The notes under the pieces are model-generated. The model did no database searches. It was not told the origin of the DNA and saw nothing but the letters and a program-made list of their open reading frames with translations. Shown piece after piece: positions 1 through 9,347 of a DNA stretch of 64,000 nucleotides (its first letter is position 1; every line of letters begins with the position of its first letter). The position numbers and the translations under genes are program-made. Source of the stretch: Adhaeribacter terrigena (lineage in GTDB: Bacteria > Bacteroidota > Bacteroidia > Cytophagales > Hymenobacteraceae); NCBI RefSeq assembly GCF_016623615.1, contig NZ_JAEHFX010000011.1, positions 1 to 64,000 of the forward strand. Direction: 5' to 3'.

Positions 1-3000
1 ATGATGTTGATCACATCTTTGATCTGGAGGATCTCGCCTTTTACATCTACCGTAATTTTCTGGGTTAAGTCGCCGTTGGCAATCGCAGTCGCCACTTTGG
101 ATACGTCGCGCAGCTGAACCGTTAAGTTACCGGCCATCGCGTTTACGTTATCGGTCAGGTCTTTCCAGGTACCGGCCACGCCGCTTACTTCCGCCTGGCC
201 GCCCAGCTTACCTTCCGAACCTACCTCACGCGCAACGCGGGTTACTTCCGAAGCAAAAGAACTCAGCTGATCTACCATGATGTTGATCACATCTTTGATC
301 TGGAGGATCTCGCCTTTTACATCTACCGTAATTTTCTGGGTTAAGTCGCCGTTAGCAATCGCAGTCGCTACTTTGGAAACGTCGCGCAGCTGAACCGTTA
401 AGTTACCGGCCATCGCGTTTACGTTATCGGTCAGGTCCTTCCAGGTACCGGCCACGCCGCTTACTTCCGCCTGGCCGCCCAGTTTACCTTCAGTACCTAC
501 TTCGCGCGCAACGCGGGTTACTTCCGAAGCAAATGCATTCAGCTGATCCACCATGGTATTGATGGTGTTTTTCATCTGAAGCATTTCGCCTTTTACGTCT
601 ACCGTAATTTTTTTGGATAAGTCGCCGTTGGCAACCGCGGTAGTTACATCGGCAATGTTCCGCACCTGACCGGTTAAGTTGCCAGCCATGGAGTTTACGT
701 TATCGGTTAAGCCTTTCCACACGCCGCCTACGTTTGGTACGTTTGCCTGGCCACCTAATATACCTTCGGTACCTACTTCACGGGCCACGCGGGTTACCTC
801 ACCGGCGAAGATGTTGAGGGAATCTACCATCTGGTTGATATTCTCCTTTAACTGGAGCATTTCGCCTTTTACATCTACCGTGATTTTTTTCGATAAGTCG
901 CCGTTGGCAACTGCGGTGGTAACTTCTGCAATGTTCCGTACCTGGCCGGTTAAGTTGCCAGCCATGTAGTTTACATTATCGGTAAGGTCTTTCCATACAC
1001 CAGCTACGTTTGGCACTTCGGCTTGTCCGCCTAGTTTTCCTTCGGTACCTACTTCACGGGCCACGCGGGTTACCTCACCGGCGAAAATGTTCAGGGAGTC
1101 CACCATCTGGTTGAGGATGTTCTTCAGATCGAGGATCTCGCCTTTTACTTCTACCGTCATTTTCTGGCTCAGGTCACCTTTCGCAACCGCGGTAGCCACG
1201 TTGGCAATATCGCGTACCTGCGAAGTTAAGTTAGAGGCCATGGAGTTTACGTTGTCCGTAAGTCCTTTCCACACCCCGCCTACATTTGGTACCGTAGCCT
1301 GGCCGCCGAGTTTTCCTTCAGTACCTACTTCAAGGGCCACGCGGGTTACCTCACCGGCAAAGATGTTAAGGGAATCTACCATCTGGTTGATATTCTCCTT
1401 TAACTGGAGCATTTCGCCTTTTACATCAACTGTGATTTTTTTCGATAAGTCGCCGTTAGCAATAGCAATGGCAACTTCGGCAATGTTCCGTACCTGGCCG
1501 GTAAGATTAGAAGCCATGTAATTCACGTTGTCGGTCAATGCTTTCCACACCCCGGCTACGTTTGGCACGGTTGCCTGACCACCCAGAATACCTTCGGTAC
1601 CTACTTCGCGCGCTACGCGGGTTACCTCATCACCAAAGATGTTGAGCGAGTCCACCATCTGGTTGATATTCTCTTTCAGTTCAAGAAGTTCGCCTTTTAC
1701 GTTCACCGTGATCTTTTGCGTTAAGTCGCCTTTGGCAACCGCAGTGGCAACGTTGGCAATATCACGCACCTGGGAGGTTAGGTTGGATGCTAAAGTATTT
1801 ACGTTGTCGGTGAGCTCTTTCCAGGTACCGGCAACGTTCGGCACGTTAGCCTGCCCGCCGAGTTTTCCTTCCGTACCTACTTCACGGGCTACCCGGGTTA
1901 CCTCATCACCAAAGATGTTGAGGGAATCCACCATCTGGTTGATATTCTCCTTCAGTTCCAGGAATTCACCTTTTACGTTTACCGTAATTTTCTGCGTTAA
2001 GTCACCTTTGGCAACCGCAGTGGCTACGTTGGCAATATCGCGGATCTGGGAAGTCAGATTGCTGGCCATCGTGTTTACGTTGTCGGTCAGTTCTTTCCAA
2101 ACGCCGCCAATGTTCGGCACTTTGGCCTGGCCGCCGAGTTTTCCTTCGGTGCCTACTTCGCGGGCCACGCGGGTTACTTCGTCAGCAAAAATGTTCAGCG
2201 AGTCCACCATCTGGTTGATGTTCTCTTTGAGCTGAAGCATTTCGCCTTTTACGTTTACTGTAATTTTCTGCGTTAAATCGCCTTTCGCTACCGCGGTGGC
2301 AACTTCAGCAATGTTACGTACCTGGCCGGTAAGATTGGAAGCCATGTAGTTTACATTGTCAGTGAGATCTTTCCAGATACCGGCTACGTTCGGCACGGAG
2401 GCCTGACCACCCAGTTTTCCTTCGGTACCTACTTCCAGGGCCACACGGGTTACCTCGCCGGCAAAAATGTTCAGGTTATCGATGGTGCGGTTAATGGTTT
2501 CGGCCATGAGTTTGAAGTCGCCGGAAACCGGGATCTGGAAGGTTTCGTCCAGATTACCGCGGGAAATATTCTTAAGTACTTTGCCTACTTCGAGTACCGG
2601 AACCGCAATGGAATCTACCAGACCGTTGATGTTGTTGATCATGTCTTTCCAGAAACCGGAAGCATTTTCAGCCGAAGCACGGGCTTTCAGGTTTCCTTCC
2701 ACCCCGGCAACTTTGGAAATACGCGATACCTCGCCCCCTACACCCCCGATCATTTCAACCATGGAGTTATAGGCTTCGGCGATCTCGGCAAAAATATCGT
2801 TGCTCTGTTTGGTTAACCGCACGGAAACGTCGCCTTTTTTAAAGGCATCGAGCGCGTAAAGCACTTTATTGAGCTGTTCGCTCATGTAAACCTCGGAGCG
2901 CGGATCCATTACCTCATTCAGTTCGAGCTCGGCTTTGGTACGGCTTTCGGCAGTAGATTTACGGTCTACGTATGGCTTGGGAAAGGGCGCTTTCTCATCG

Positions 3001-3185
3001 GTTTTTTTGGTTGGCGCCACAATTTCAGCAACTACTTCCGGCTCCTTTTTATCATTTAAAGGGGACGGAGGCGCGGCAGGCTTTTTCTCAGTACTGGCTG
3101 ATTTTTTTGGAGTTTCCGGCGTTTCTTCACCGGTTTTACCAATCAGCTTGTCTTTGTTCAATTTCATGTTCTTACCTAAAGCCAT
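1..3185 (-). CDS. Poly-HAMP sensor histidine kinase, N-terminal part (cut by window edge)
   Basis: The minus strand is open from an ATG at 3185 to the window edge, about 1,061 codons with no stop. After a roughly 90-residue Lys/Pro-rich N-terminus without a membrane segment come 11 HAMP modules in a head-to-tail array. Nine or so share a strict 92-residue (276-nt) period, with recurring [23 protein letters not shown] and [12 protein letters not shown] blocks. This is the architecture of Nik1/Os-1-type cytoplasmic hybrid histidine kinases, where the HAMP array passes osmotic or stress signals to a C-terminal kinase; the kinase part would lie outside the window. Units at 1-250 and 277-526 are almost identical in DNA. 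ATG 3167 (residue 7) is an alternative start with AGGTAAG ahead of it. Family assignment is firm; the kinase C-terminus is inferred. Confidence 0.88.
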   Translation of the reverse strand, partial: MALGKNMKLNKDKLIGKTGEETPETPKKSASTEKKPAAPPSPLNDKKEPEVVAEIVAPTKKTDEKAPFPKPYVDRKSTAESRTKAELELNEVMDPRSEVYMSEQLNKVLYALDAFKKGDVSVRLTKQSNDIFAEIAEAYNSMVEMIGGVGGEVSRISKVAGVEGNLKARASAENASGFWKDMINNINGLVDSIAVPVLEVGKVLKNISRGNLDETFQIPVSGDFKLMAETINRTIDNLNIFAGEVTRVALEVGTEGKLGGQASVPNVAGIWKDLTDNVNYMASNLTGQVRNIAEVATAVAKGDLTQKITVNVKGEMLQLKENINQMVDSLNIFADEVTRVAREVGTEGKLGGQAKVPNIGGVWKELTDNVNTMASNLTSQIRDIANVATAVAKGDLTQKITVNVKGEFLELKENINQMVDSLNIFGDEVTRVAREVGTEGKLGGQANVPNVAGTWKELTDNVNTLASNLTSQVRDIANVATAVAKGDLTQKITVNVKGELLELKENINQMVDSLNIFGDEVTRVAREVGTEGILGGQATVPNVAGVWKALTDNVNYMASNLTGQVRNIAEVAIAIANGDLSKKITVDVKGEMLQLKENINQMVDSLNIFAGEVTRVALEVGTEGKLGGQATVPNVGGVWKGLTDNVNSMASNLTSQVRDIANVATAVAKGDLSQKMTVEVKGEILDLKNILNQMVDSLNIFAGEVTRVAREVGTEGKLGGQAEVPNVAGVWKDLTDNVNYMAGNLTGQVRNIAEVTTAVANGDLSKKITVDVKGEMLQLKENINQMVDSLNIFAGEVTRVAREVGTEGILGGQANVPNVGGVWKGLTDNVNSMAGNLTGQVRNIADVTTAVANGDLSKKITVDVKGEMLQMKNTINTMVDQLNAFASEVTRVAREVGTEGKLGGQAEVSGVAGTWKDLTDNVNAMAGNLTVQLRDVSKVATAIANGDLTQKITVDVKGEILQIKDVINIMVDQLSSFASEVTRVAREVGSEGKLGGQAEVSGVAGTWKDLTDNVNAMAGNLTVQLRDVSKVATAIANGDLTQKITVDVKGEILQIKDVINI

Positions 3186-3333
3186 ATTATCAGGGTAAAA
3201 TGTGCGGACACTTTACAATTGAATGAATTTCCTTTTTAAAGTATGTTGCCGTTATCAAAAGGCAATATACAAATTATCTACCCGAAACATGCTGCAAACA
3301 ATTTAATTTATCTGCTCCGGATAATTGTAATGA

Positions 3334-3362
3334 AAAACGGTACTATTTTGAAGCTAAAAACT
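3334..3362 (+). repeat. 29-nt AAAACG element, copy 1
   Basis: AAAACGGTA at the start and AAAAACT at the end, with a TTTT run between. It overlaps the stop end of the minus-strand parA-like gene. Confidence 0.8.
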
Positions 3363-4092
3363 CAGCGGCCAGCGCCAGGTAATCTTTGGCACCGTTGGAA
3401 CTGCGGTCGTACTCCAGAATGCTTTGCCCGAAAGAAGGTGCTTCGGCCAGTTTTACGTTCAGGCGGATGCGGTTCTCAAATACTTTTTCGCTGATGTTTT
3501 CGTGCAGGTATTCTTCTATTTCCTGGCTGAGTTTCCGGCGTTTATCGAACATTACCACCACAATTCCTTTAACCTTGAGCTTCGGGTTAAAAGCCTTCTG
3601 CACATCGGAAATCGTGTTCAGGATCTGCCCCAAACCCTGCAGGGTAAGCACTTCCATTTGCAGCGGAATCACTACTTCGTCGGAAGCAGCGAGCGCGTTT
3701 ACGGTAAGTAAAGAAAGTGACGGCGGACAATCGATGAGAATATAATCGTAGCCTTTGGCTTCTTTCAGAATGGTTTTCAGGAACGTTTCCCGTTCCGGCT
3801 GATTGACCAGGGAAATTTCGATATCGACCAGTTCATTTGATCCCGGTAAAACGCTTACACCCGAACGCTCGGATTTGATCTCGTGAAACGTTTTGTTTTC
3901 CGTAAAAACATCGGCCAGTGTACCAGCCGGTTCGGTAAGGCCCAGGGAATAGGAAAGATTGGCCTGCGGATCGAGATCTACAAGCAGCACTTTTTTTCCT
4001 AACGTTGCCAGGGCACAGCCCAGATTAATAGTAGTAGTAGTTTTGCCGGTGCCGCCTTTCTGGTTGATCACCGAAATAATTTTTGCAGCCAT
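3343..4092 (-). CDS. ParA/Soj-family ATPase
   Basis: This 249-residue protein is a deviant Walker-A ATPase of the ParA/Soj family. The KGGTGKTT P-loop is at residues 12-19, the switch DLDPQAN at about 40-46, and the Walker B-like IDCPPSL stretch at about 119-125. Such ATPases bind DNA cooperatively and position chromosomes, plasmids or protein clusters. No parB gene lies beside it, so it is an orphan here and need not act in chromosome partition. It is transcribed in the same direction as the poly-HAMP kinase 157 bp downstream. TACTTTTA at about 4120-4127 (read on the minus strand) resembles the Bacteroidota -7 box. Family call is secure; cellular role is unknown. Confidence 0.9.
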   Translation of the reverse strand: MAAKIISVINQKGGTGKTTTTINLGCALATLGKKVLLVDLDPQANLSYSLGLTEPAGTLADVFTENKTFHEIKSERSGVSVLPGSNELVDIEISLVNQPERETFLKTILKEAKGYDYILIDCPPSLSLLTVNALAASDEVVIPLQMEVLTLQGLGQILNTISDVQKAFNPKLKVKGIVVVMFDKRRKLSQEIEEYLHENISEKVFENRIRLNVKLAEAPSFGQSILEYDRSSNGAKDYLALAAEFLASK

Positions 4093-4316
4093 TTAAATTT
4101 TTCTGAAAAGCGAAAACGTAAAAGTATGGCTAAAACTACCGAATCGGATGTGATTTTCGTAATTTTTTTGTAGTAAATTCATAAACCCGCTAAGCCTCAA
4201 CACTTCAGACTTTTTCCGGTAAAAACAATACCATTTCCGGAAAAGGAATTCTAAAGCCTCAGGCTATACGTAAAATCAGGATTCAGAGTTTTCTTTCCCA
4301 AAGCGATACCATTTTC

Positions 4317-4811
4317 TTAGGCTTCGTCGGTAAGGTTTTTGGCTACGAGTTTGCCGGAATAAAAATGCAGGTCGGCCCAGTTTTCAATTTCGAAGGACAG
4401 GATCACGGCGCTGGCCGGCGGCAGGTAAGAAATGACCGTGGCCCCCAGCCGTATGGCCAACTGGGTAACCGTTGGGTTATGACCTACTATTAATAAGGAG
4501 TCTTCCTGGTGAAAGTTCTCGTGAATAAAATCGAGTACTTCGGATTCGGAGGCCCGGAATAAAACGTTTTCAGCTTCGAAGCGGCCTGAGTTCCCTAACA
4601 ACACCTTTGCCAGCGCTGCTGCAGTGGCCTGGGTGCGTTTGGCAGAACTGGCCACTATCTTTTTCGGGACGATGCCTTGTTCCTGGAGCCATTCGGCGGA
4701 TTTTATTGCGGCAATCCGGCCTTCTGGTGTAAGTTCGCGATCGTGATCATCCTGACCGGGAACTGGATCGTGGGTATGGGCATGGCGGACAATAATGAGG
4801 GTTTTCTTCAT
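4317..4811 (-). CDS. sixA: SixA-type phosphohistidine phosphatase
   Basis: The 164-residue protein belongs to the histidine phosphatase (phosphoglycerate mutase) superfamily. It has the catalytic RHA motif at residues 9-11, the acidic HDRELTPEG stretch that follows in SixA proteins, a Ser-rich AKRTQATA segment and the second catalytic histidine in VGHNPT at about 110. SixA removes phosphate from histidine in phosphotransfer (HPt) domains. Its place near a large hybrid-type histidine kinase gene is suggestive, but no direct link is shown. The gene stands alone; 160 bp separate it from the divergent topA start. Confidence 0.85.
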   Translation of the reverse strand: MKKTLIIVRHAHTHDPVPGQDDHDRELTPEGRIAAIKSAEWLQEQGIVPKKIVASSAKRTQATAAALAKVLLGNSGRFEAENVLFRASESEVLDFIHENFHQEDSLLIVGHNPTVTQLAIRLGATVISYLPPASAVILSFEIENWADLHFYSGKLVAKNLTDEA

Positions 4812-4970
4812 TCAGAATAAAAACAATTAAGAAACAAAGTTTGTTTGGAATTCATCGTAAAAATAAAATGCCCGTAAAGCCTCAAAAAGGGCGCCCGCGC
4901 TTTTATTTCGAAAAAAATATACATCTTTGAAAAAATTTGGTTTCAGTACCAAGACAATTATACAAGATAG

Positions 4971-7424
4971 ATGGCTAAAAATTTAGTGATAGTGGAGTCT
5001 CCGGCGAAGGCCAAGACCATAGAAGGCTACCTGGGAAAGGACTTTATAGTAAAATCGAGTTTCGGGCACGTGCGCGACCTGCCAAAAGATAATCATGCAA
5101 TAGATATTGAACACGGTTTTAAACCTACTTACGTAGTTTCAGCCGATAAAAAAGACGTAGTAGCCCAATTAAAAAAGCTCGCCAAGGAAGCCGAAATGGT
5201 GTGGTTAGCAAGCGATGATGACCGCGAGGGGGAAGCCATTTCGTGGCATTTATCCGAGGCTCTGAACCTGAACCAGGACAAAACCAAACGCATCGTTTTC
5301 CGGGAGATCACCAAAAGTGCGATCCTGAACGCCATTGAACATCCGCGCGATATTAATATAGACCTGGTGAATGCGCAGCAGGCCCGCCGCGTGCTGGACC
5401 GCCTGGTTGGTTTTGAACTGAGCCCGGTGCTCTGGAAAAAGATCAAAACCGGTCTTTCGGCCGGCCGGGTGCAATCGGTGGCCGTGCGTTTGGTAGTAGA
5501 AAGAGAACGGGAGATTGAGCGTTTCAAGGCCGAATCGGCTTATAAGATCACGGCACTTTTTGAAGTGGACGGCAAGAAGCTGGAAGCTGAATTGCCCCAA
5601 CGCTTTAAGCAGGAAGCAGATGCCCGCGCGTTTTTAGAAAAATGCATCGGCGCCAATTATTCCATCGAAAACCTGGAGAAAAAACCGCTGAAGCGTTCGC
5701 CGGCTCCGCCTTTTACCACTTCTACCCTGCAGCAGGAAGCGAGCCGGAAACTGAGTTTTTCGGTAGCGCAAACCATGACAGTGGCCCAGAAACTCTACGA
5801 AGCCGGTAAGATCTCTTATATGCGTACCGACTCCCTGAACCTGAGCGTAGATGCCCAGCAGGCGGCGGCCGCACAAATTACCAAAGCCTTCGGTGCCCAA
5901 TACGCGCAAACGCGGCATTATAAAACCAAAAGCGCCGGCGCGCAGGAAGCGCACGAAGCCATCCGCCCGACGGATTTTGGCGCCATAGAAGTGAGCGGCG
6001 ACCGCAACGAACAGCGGCTTTACGAACTGATCCGCAAGCGGGCCATGGCCTCGCAGATGGCTGATGCGGAAATTGAAAAAACTACCGCAACCATTGGTAT
6101 TTCTACCCAGGAAGCGAAGTTTGTGGCCACCGGCGAAGTGATAAAATTTGAAGGCTTTCTGAAAGTTTACATTGAAAGCAAAGACGAGGAAGAAGGCGGC
6201 GACGAAGATGTGAAAGGCATGTTGCCTCCGCTTGCTGTTGGTCAGGCTTTAAAACCGATCCGGATCAACGGCACGCAGCGTTTCAGCCGGCCCTTGCCGC
6301 GTTATACGGAAGCAAGTTTGGTGAAGAAACTGGAAGAAATGGGCATTGGCCGTCCTTCTACCTACGCACCTACCATTTCTACCATTCAGAAGCGCGGCTA
6401 CATCGAGAAAGACAGCCGCGAGGGCAAGGAACGCGCGTTCAAGACTTTTTCACTCGAAAACGATACCATTTCCGAAGCTACCAAAACCGAGATAACCGGC
6501 GCCGAAAAAGCAAAGCTTTTCCCGACGGATATTGCCATGGTGGTGAACGATTTCCTGGTGGAGCATTTCCCGGCGATCATCGATTACCAGTTCACGGCCA
6601 AAGCGGAAGAAGAATTTGACGAGATTGCCAACGGCAAGCAGCAGTGGAATAAAATGATCGCGAATTTCTACAGCCCTTTCCACGATAAAATTACGACCAG
6701 CGAAACCATTGAACGCTCCTCGGTAAGCGGCGCCCGCGAACTGGGTTTCCACCCGGAAAGCGGCAAGAAAATTTCGGCGCGGTTAGGGCGGTTTGGCCCG
6801 TTTGTGCAGTTGGGCGAAGAAAACCCGGACACCGGCGAAAAACCACTTTACGCCAGCCTGCGCAAAGGCCAGTTCCTGGAAAGCATTACCCTGGAAGATG
6901 CGCTGGAATTATTCAAACTGCCGCGCCTGGTGGGTACTTTTGAAGAAAAGGAAATGACGGCTGCTATTGGTCGTTTCGGTCCGTTTATCAAGCACGCCAG
7001 CAAATTCTATTCGCTGCCTAAAACCCTGGACCCGTTTACCGTAACCGAACAGGAAGCCGTAGACCTGATAGAAGCAAAACGCAAAGCCGACGCTGAAAAA
7101 CTGATCAAGAGTTTCCCGGAAAACCCGGAGATCCAGGTGTTGAATGGCCGTTTCGGACCATACATTTGTGTTGGCAAAAAGAACGTAAAAATTCCGAAAG
7201 GCAAAGAACCGGCTGACCTGACGCTGGAAGAATGCCTGGAGCTGGCTGCCGCCACACCGGATAAACCAGCCCGTGGCCGTTTCGGGAAGAAAGCAGAACC
7301 GGCTAAAACTGAAACTGCCGATAAGCCGGCAGCCAAGAAAAAAGCCCCGGCAAAGAAAACGGCAACCAAGAAAGCGACTACGGCTAAAACGGCTACCGCT
7401 AAAAAACCGGCAGTCAAAAAATAA
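4971..7424 (+). CDS. topA: DNA topoisomerase I (type IA)
   Basis: 817 residues. It relaxes negatively supercoiled DNA through a 5'-phosphotyrosine intermediate. The Toprim domain opens at residues 3-10 (NLVIVESP) and carries the acidic SDDDREGE cluster near 98. The catalytic tyrosine is Tyr283 within SYMRTDS. The C-terminal region has three GRFGP repeats (TopA C-repeats) rather than cysteine zinc ribbons, followed by a roughly 50-residue Lys/Ala-rich tail that probably binds DNA nonspecifically. Length and domain order are normal for Bacteroidota TopA. TATACATCTTTG at 4918-4929 may contain the promoter -7 region. A strong terminator follows at 7444-7475. Confidence 0.98.
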   Translation: MAKNLVIVESPAKAKTIEGYLGKDFIVKSSFGHVRDLPKDNHAIDIEHGFKPTYVVSADKKDVVAQLKKLAKEAEMVWLASDDDREGEAISWHLSEALNLNQDKTKRIVFREITKSAILNAIEHPRDINIDLVNAQQARRVLDRLVGFELSPVLWKKIKTGLSAGRVQSVAVRLVVEREREIERFKAESAYKITALFEVDGKKLEAELPQRFKQEADARAFLEKCIGANYSIENLEKKPLKRSPAPPFTTSTLQQEASRKLSFSVAQTMTVAQKLYEAGKISYMRTDSLNLSVDAQQAAAAQITKAFGAQYAQTRHYKTKSAGAQEAHEAIRPTDFGAIEVSGDRNEQRLYELIRKRAMASQMADAEIEKTTATIGISTQEAKFVATGEVIKFEGFLKVYIESKDEEEGGDEDVKGMLPPLAVGQALKPIRINGTQRFSRPLPRYTEASLVKKLEEMGIGRPSTYAPTISTIQKRGYIEKDSREGKERAFKTFSLENDTISEATKTEITGAEKAKLFPTDIAMVVNDFLVEHFPAIIDYQFTAKAEEEFDEIANGKQQWNKMIANFYSPFHDKITTSETIERSSVSGARELGFHPESGKKISARLGRFGPFVQLGEENPDTGEKPLYASLRKGQFLESITLEDALELFKLPRLVGTFEEKEMTAAIGRFGPFIKHASKFYSLPKTLDPFTVTEQEAVDLIEAKRKADAEKLIKSFPENPEIQVLNGRFGPYICVGKKNVKIPKGKEPADLTLEECLELAAATPDKPARGRFGKKAEPAKTETADKPAAKKKAPAKKTATKKATTAKTATAKKPAVKK

Positions 7425-7443
7425 GCTACAATTGATTTTTTTT

Positions 7444-7475
7444 AAAAACTCAGCTCCACAAAAGCTGAGTTTTTT
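7444..7475 (+). terminator. Intrinsic terminator after topA
   Basis: A 12-bp stem (AAAAACTCAGCT paired with AGCTGAGTTTTT) encloses a short A-rich loop and runs directly into eight or more T residues. It starts 19 nt after the topA stop. Confidence 0.9.
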
Positions 7476-7578
7476 TTGAAGTTTTAGTTGCAAATAGATA
7501 AGAAAATTAGTCAGCTTGATACTTTGTAGAACTTTGTTACATTTGAGAATGAAATCATCGTTAACCAGAAGTTTTTAA

Positions 7579-7607
7579 AAAACGGTATCAAAACCGGATG
7601 AAAAACC
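7579..7607 (+). repeat. 29-nt AAAACG element, copy 2
   Basis: AAAACGGTA core; the distal end is AAAAACC instead of AAAAACT. It lies between the topA terminator and the cassette-like region. Confidence 0.65.
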
Positions 7608-7610
7608 TCC

Positions 7611-7658
7611 GTATATAATAGGGATAAGCCGAATATTCGGTATATACAGTAGTTAGCA
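7611..7658. other. Nested palindrome and GTTAGC boundary before first cassette-like gene
   Basis: GTATATA (7611-7617) pairs with TATATAC (7641-7647) and encloses the perfect palindrome CCGAATATTCGG (7629-7640). GTTAGCA follows at 7652-7658, 10 nt before the ATG of the next gene. GTTAGC is repeated at the attC-like site after that gene, so this may be the left cassette boundary or an attI-like site. No integrase gene is nearby, so this is inference. Confidence 0.45.
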
Positions 7659-7668
7659 ACCATTTAAA

Positions 7669-8277
7669 ATGAATAAACCTTTTGAATTATTTAATCAATT
7701 TAACTTGGGGATTATTGAAGATTCTCTTGAAAACTGCATTTTAAATTTTCAAAAGCTGCTGAAAAAAGGTACTTTGTCAATACTGAGAACGAAAGAGGTA
7801 AACTTTAAGTTAGTATGCGATTCTCAAGATTTGCCCTACAATCCTAAAGACCTAAAATTTATGCTTTATGAGCCTCTTTCGAATAAAAACATCACGGTTT
7901 TCTTTTCCAATATCAATGAGGGCTGGTATACAGCAATTTATAACTACACAAGGCTTTTTCATAAGAATGCCTACTTCCCTGGTTTTACTGTAAGCTTAGG
8001 CCATCCTGAACCAGCATATTTCTTTAGATATTTCCAAAGCATAGACAATGAGGTAGAAGAAAGGGTTGTTTACTTAATTAAGGAGAATAATTGGGTATTC
8101 TTCGAGAAGTCTCATCCGCTGAATGTTGAGAATCCTGAGACGTATTTGAAAAAGAAAAAAGTAGATAGACTGAATAATGAGATAATAATTGATTACCTCC
8201 GCAGCGCAGGATATGATTTACTGGATGACTCCTTTTATAAATCAGATAAAACTGTTTATCAAATAAAGTATAGCTAA
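7669..8277 (+). CDS. Hypothetical protein, first cassette-like gene
   Basis: 202 residues. I do not recognise the family. It is clearly more AT-rich than its neighbours, rich in Asn, Lys, Phe and Tyr, and has no signal peptide, membrane segment or obvious catalytic motif, so it is probably a soluble cytoplasmic protein. The start ATG lies 10 nt after a GTTAGCA boundary and the stop codon TAA is embedded in the AGCTAAC arm of an attC-like inverted repeat. Both are typical of integron gene cassettes, where the coding region fills nearly the whole cassette. Different base composition from topA and the EamA gene suggests horizontal acquisition. Confidence 0.75.
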   Translation: MNKPFELFNQFNLGIIEDSLENCILNFQKLLKKGTLSILRTKEVNFKLVCDSQDLPYNPKDLKFMLYEPLSNKNITVFFSNINEGWYTAIYNYTRLFHKNAYFPGFTVSLGHPEPAYFFRYFQSIDNEVEERVVYLIKENNWVFFEKSHPLNVENPETYLKKKKVDRLNNEIIIDYLRSAGYDLLDDSFYKSDKTVYQIKYS

Positions 8278-8323
8278 CCACACCTATAGCGCATTAAAAC
8301 GCGCCATAGCCCAGCCGTTAGCT
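8272..8323. other. attC-like recombination site 1
   Basis: Imperfect palindrome of 52 bp. The outer arms AGCTAAC (8272-8278) and GTTAGCT (8317-8323) are perfectly complementary and resemble the R'' and R' boxes of attC sites, although consensus R' is GTTRRRY and here the sixth base is C. The inner arms CTATAGCGC (8284-8292) and GCGCCATAG (8301-8309) pair with one mismatch around an AT-rich loop. The conserved GTT is at 8317-8319, where cassette recombination would occur. A second, related sequence at 9283 follows the next gene. Confidence 0.6.
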
Positions 8324-8339
8324 TTAATTCAATAAAGGT

Positions 8340-9278
8340 TTGATAAAATTTTTAATAGTCATATTTTTAATTCCGTTCTGTTCTTTTGTTCAAAAAGATG
8401 ATACCCTCCGGTATTTACCCCAAAATTATAGAATAAATTCTGCTGGCTTAAATAATGTATTTATATACTCATTTAAGGGTAAAAATGGCTTGTATCGTTT
8501 AGATGATAGGCCTATAACTGAAGCAAAGTATGATACTATTTATCCGTATGACCGGATGAAAGGTAAAATATTTTGGGTATATAGGAATAAAAATATTTAT
8601 GGAATTTTAGACAGTTCAGGTGCAATAATAATTGATGGAATGTCCGCCAGATATGGTACTATAGTATCTACAAATTACATAACTATTGAAATTCAGAAGA
8701 AGTGGTTCCTATTGAGAAGTAATGGAACAATAGTAAATGCAGAAGGATATGATAATCAGAATCTATATTTTGACAAGTTTGGGTTCTTATATTTCTCTTT
8801 AAACAAGAAATGGGGCGTTATGAATAAAGAATTTAAAGTTATTATACCACCTACTTATCAAGAACCTGTGTATTTTGGAGAATATGGATTAGCAAGGGCC
8901 AACCAAGGTAAATACTTTGGATTTATTGATACTTCAAATAATTTTATTATTCCTCCCAGTTACAAAAAAGCTGGTTATTTTTCAGATGGTTTAGCCCCCG
9001 TTAAAGGCAAAGAAAAATGGGGTTATATAGACTTGAATAATAATGTTGTAATTCCTTTTATGTATGTTGCTGCTGGCCAATTTTCAAAAAACCTTGCACC
9101 TGCAAAAAGAAAATTAAAATATGGCTACATAAATAAGCAAAATGAAACTGTTATTCCTTTCAGTTTCTGTAAAGCTTATTGTTTTTATGACGAAGAAAAA
9201 ATGGCAGTTATTAAGACATCATTTTTTAGGTGGAGAATGGTAGATAGGAAAGGAAATATTTATAAATATGAAGAATAA
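8340..9278 (+). CDS. WG-repeat protein, second cassette-like gene
   Basis: 312 residues with a hydrophobic, signal-like N-terminus (MIKFLIVIFLIPF) and then at least four WG beta-repeats of the kind W/F-G-x-I/V-x...I-I-P-x-x-Y, for example at about 160-185, 205-225, 230-250 and 255-275. WG-repeat proteins are common in Bacteroidota; their ligands are mostly unknown. The start is TTG at 8340, chosen because it gives the signal peptide and no ATG lies near it. It begins 17 nt after the GTTAGCT arm of the attC-like site and ends 4 nt before another AGCTAAC, so it sits like a second integron-type cassette. Strongly AT-rich. Confidence 0.8.
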   Translation: MIKFLIVIFLIPFCSFVQKDDTLRYLPQNYRINSAGLNNVFIYSFKGKNGLYRLDDRPITEAKYDTIYPYDRMKGKIFWVYRNKNIYGILDSSGAIIIDGMSARYGTIVSTNYITIEIQKKWFLLRSNGTIVNAEGYDNQNLYFDKFGFLYFSLNKKWGVMNKEFKVIIPPTYQEPVYFGEYGLARANQGKYFGFIDTSNNFIIPPSYKKAGYFSDGLAPVKGKEKWGYIDLNNNVVIPFMYVAAGQFSKNLAPAKRKLKYGYINKQNETVIPFSFCKAYCFYDEEKMAVIKTSFFRWRMVDRKGNIYKYEE

Positions 9279-9282
9279 CTTA

Positions 9283-9322
9283 AGCTAACCACACCTAAAC
9301 GTCAGCTTCACCGCCGTTTAGC
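9283..9322. other. attC-like site 2, degenerate
   Basis: AGCTAACCACACCTA repeats the first site exactly over 15 nt. The inner arms CTAAACG (9295-9301) and CGTTTAG (9315-9321) pair, and GCCGTTTAGC replaces GCCGTTAGC, so an extra T interrupts the R'-like box. It has the same position relative to the upstream stop codon as site 1. Probably the right-hand end of the second cassette, somewhat decayed. Confidence 0.5.
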
Positions 9323-9347
9323 ACAGTCCGATGTAAATAAAAAACTT

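Noticed and set aside
679-2772. Several plus-strand frames of 96-198 codons across the first 2.8 kb
   Set aside because: They are shadows of the minus-strand HAMP array; their repeated composition follows from the 276-nt repeat, and the minus-strand translation has clear domain structure.
3343-4092. ParA as evidence for a plasmid or integrative element
   Set aside because: No parB, replication or mobility gene is nearby and topA and other core genes surround it.
8272-8323. attC-like site 1 as a simple terminator
   Set aside because: It has no T tract, its nested arms are separated by unpaired bases and its leading 15 nt recur at 9283; both facts fit a recombination site better. A terminator role in addition is not excluded.
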